DNA of 6,241 nucleotides from Bryobacteraceae bacterium (GTDB lineage Bacteria > Acidobacteriota > Terriglobia > Bryobacterales > Bryobacteraceae). The stretch lies in contig JAICMB010000210.1 of NCBI GenBank assembly GCA_025929455.1, positions 1 to 6,241 on the forward strand, read 5' to 3'. A program made the translations under genes and the position numbers. Of the stretch, positions 5,828 through 6,241 are shown piece after piece. Within the stretch, counting starts at the first letter, position 1, and every line of letters begins with the position of its first letter. The notes beneath the pieces were generated by a model, which worked only from the letters and a program-made list of their open reading frames with translations, was not told the DNA's origin and ran no database searches.

Positions 5828-6241
5828 CTAGCTGTAATCCTGCTCCACCGCCGCGAGCGTATCGCCGCTCACGGCTTCATCGAAGTTCTCGGCTTTCTTG
5901 ATCGCGATGTCGCCGAACAGTTCCCCTTGCGCCAGCATCACAGCCTGCCGTTTCACCAGCTCCAATATCGCGAGGAACAGGCAAATCATCGCGCGCCGGC
6001 TGCGCTGTTTCTCGAACAGTTCGGTAACCGAGATGCCCTGCGGCCGCCGCCCGGATTTGAGCAGCGCGCCCACGTAGCGGATCATCTCCGGCACCGTCAC
6101 GTTCTCGGTCCCGATCTCGTACACCGGACGGCTCTTGACGCGCTCCAGCACGCCCTGAAACGTCTTTACCAGATCGAAAATCGTGACCGCGAGCCCCGGC
6201 GAATCCTCTGCCGACGCAAATTCTTCGATCTGCGGATTCGA
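5828..6241 (-). CDS. scpA: Segregation and condensation protein A, C-terminal part
   Basis: The frame is open from the right edge to the TAG at 5828-5830, giving 137 residues of the C-terminal half; the start lies outside the window. ScpA is the kleisin that bridges the SMC heads and carries the ScpB dimer. Visible motifs are FDLVKTFQGVLERVKSRPVYEI, then VTVPEMIRYVGALLKSG, then the C-terminal winged helix VTELFEKQRSRRAMICLFLAILELVKRQAV ending with LFGDIAI. These match the kleisin C-terminal domain that binds the SMC head. About 20 residues after that (KKAENFDEAVSGDTLAAVEQDYS) form an acidic tail. A GTG at 6151 should not be taken as the start, because conserved ScpA sequence continues upstream of it. 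The stop abuts the scpB ATG, so translation is probably coupled. Confidence 0.9.
   Translation of the reverse strand, partial: SNPQIEEFASAEDSPGLAVTIFDLVKTFQGVLERVKSRPVYEIGTENVTVPEMIRYVGALLKSGRRPQGISVTELFEKQRSRRAMICLFLAILELVKRQAVMLAQGELFGDIAIKKAENFDEAVSGDTLAAVEQDYS

Overview
The window looks like a GC-rich bacterial chromosome fragment, most probably from an Acidobacteriota lineage of the Bryobacterales/Solibacter type. That assignment is an inference. It rests on base composition, the style of the MarR-CLC and scpA-scpB-rluB gene groups, a secreted collagen-repeat protein, and hairpin repeats between genes. No rRNA or other marker is present to prove it. No tRNA, rRNA, CRISPR array or transposase gene was recognised.

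Left part (1-1247). A minus-strand gene starts at 985 and runs off the left edge. It encodes a protein with a signal peptide, a beta-type module resembling phage tail-fibre domains, a short neck, and then at least 26 Gly-X-Y collagen triplets. Its upstream region is shared with a plus-strand operon and holds a strong inverted repeat at 1185-1205 that is a good candidate operator.

Centre (1248-3516). This is a two-gene plus-strand operon: a MarR-family regulator overlapping by 23 nt a CLC-family anion channel/transporter with two C-terminal CBS domains. The CLC protein keeps the external gating glutamate. It has unusual residues at the positions expected for the central Ser, the central Tyr and the internal proton glutamate. 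It may therefore not behave as a textbook 2Cl-/H+ exchanger.

Convergent spacer (3517-3916). This stretch has no convincing gene. It holds a hairpin just after the CLC gene, two adjacent perfect hairpins that look like one unit of a dispersed repeat, degenerate relatives of that unit, and another large hairpin just after the opposing gene.

Right part (3917-6241). A tightly packed minus-strand operon reads, in transcription order, scpA (5' end outside the window), scpB, an RluB-type 23S rRNA pseudouridine synthase, and a YccU-type CoA-binding protein. Gene junctions are 0 nt, 8 nt and an 8-nt overlap. ScpA and ScpB work with SMC in chromosome segregation. RluB acts in ribosome maturation. The CoA-binding protein is of unknown function. 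This scpAB-rluB neighbourhood is known in many bacteria.

The most interesting items are the operator-preceded MarR-CLC pair with its non-canonical ion-path residues, the collagen/tail-fibre secreted protein, and the hairpin repeat family in the convergent spacer.
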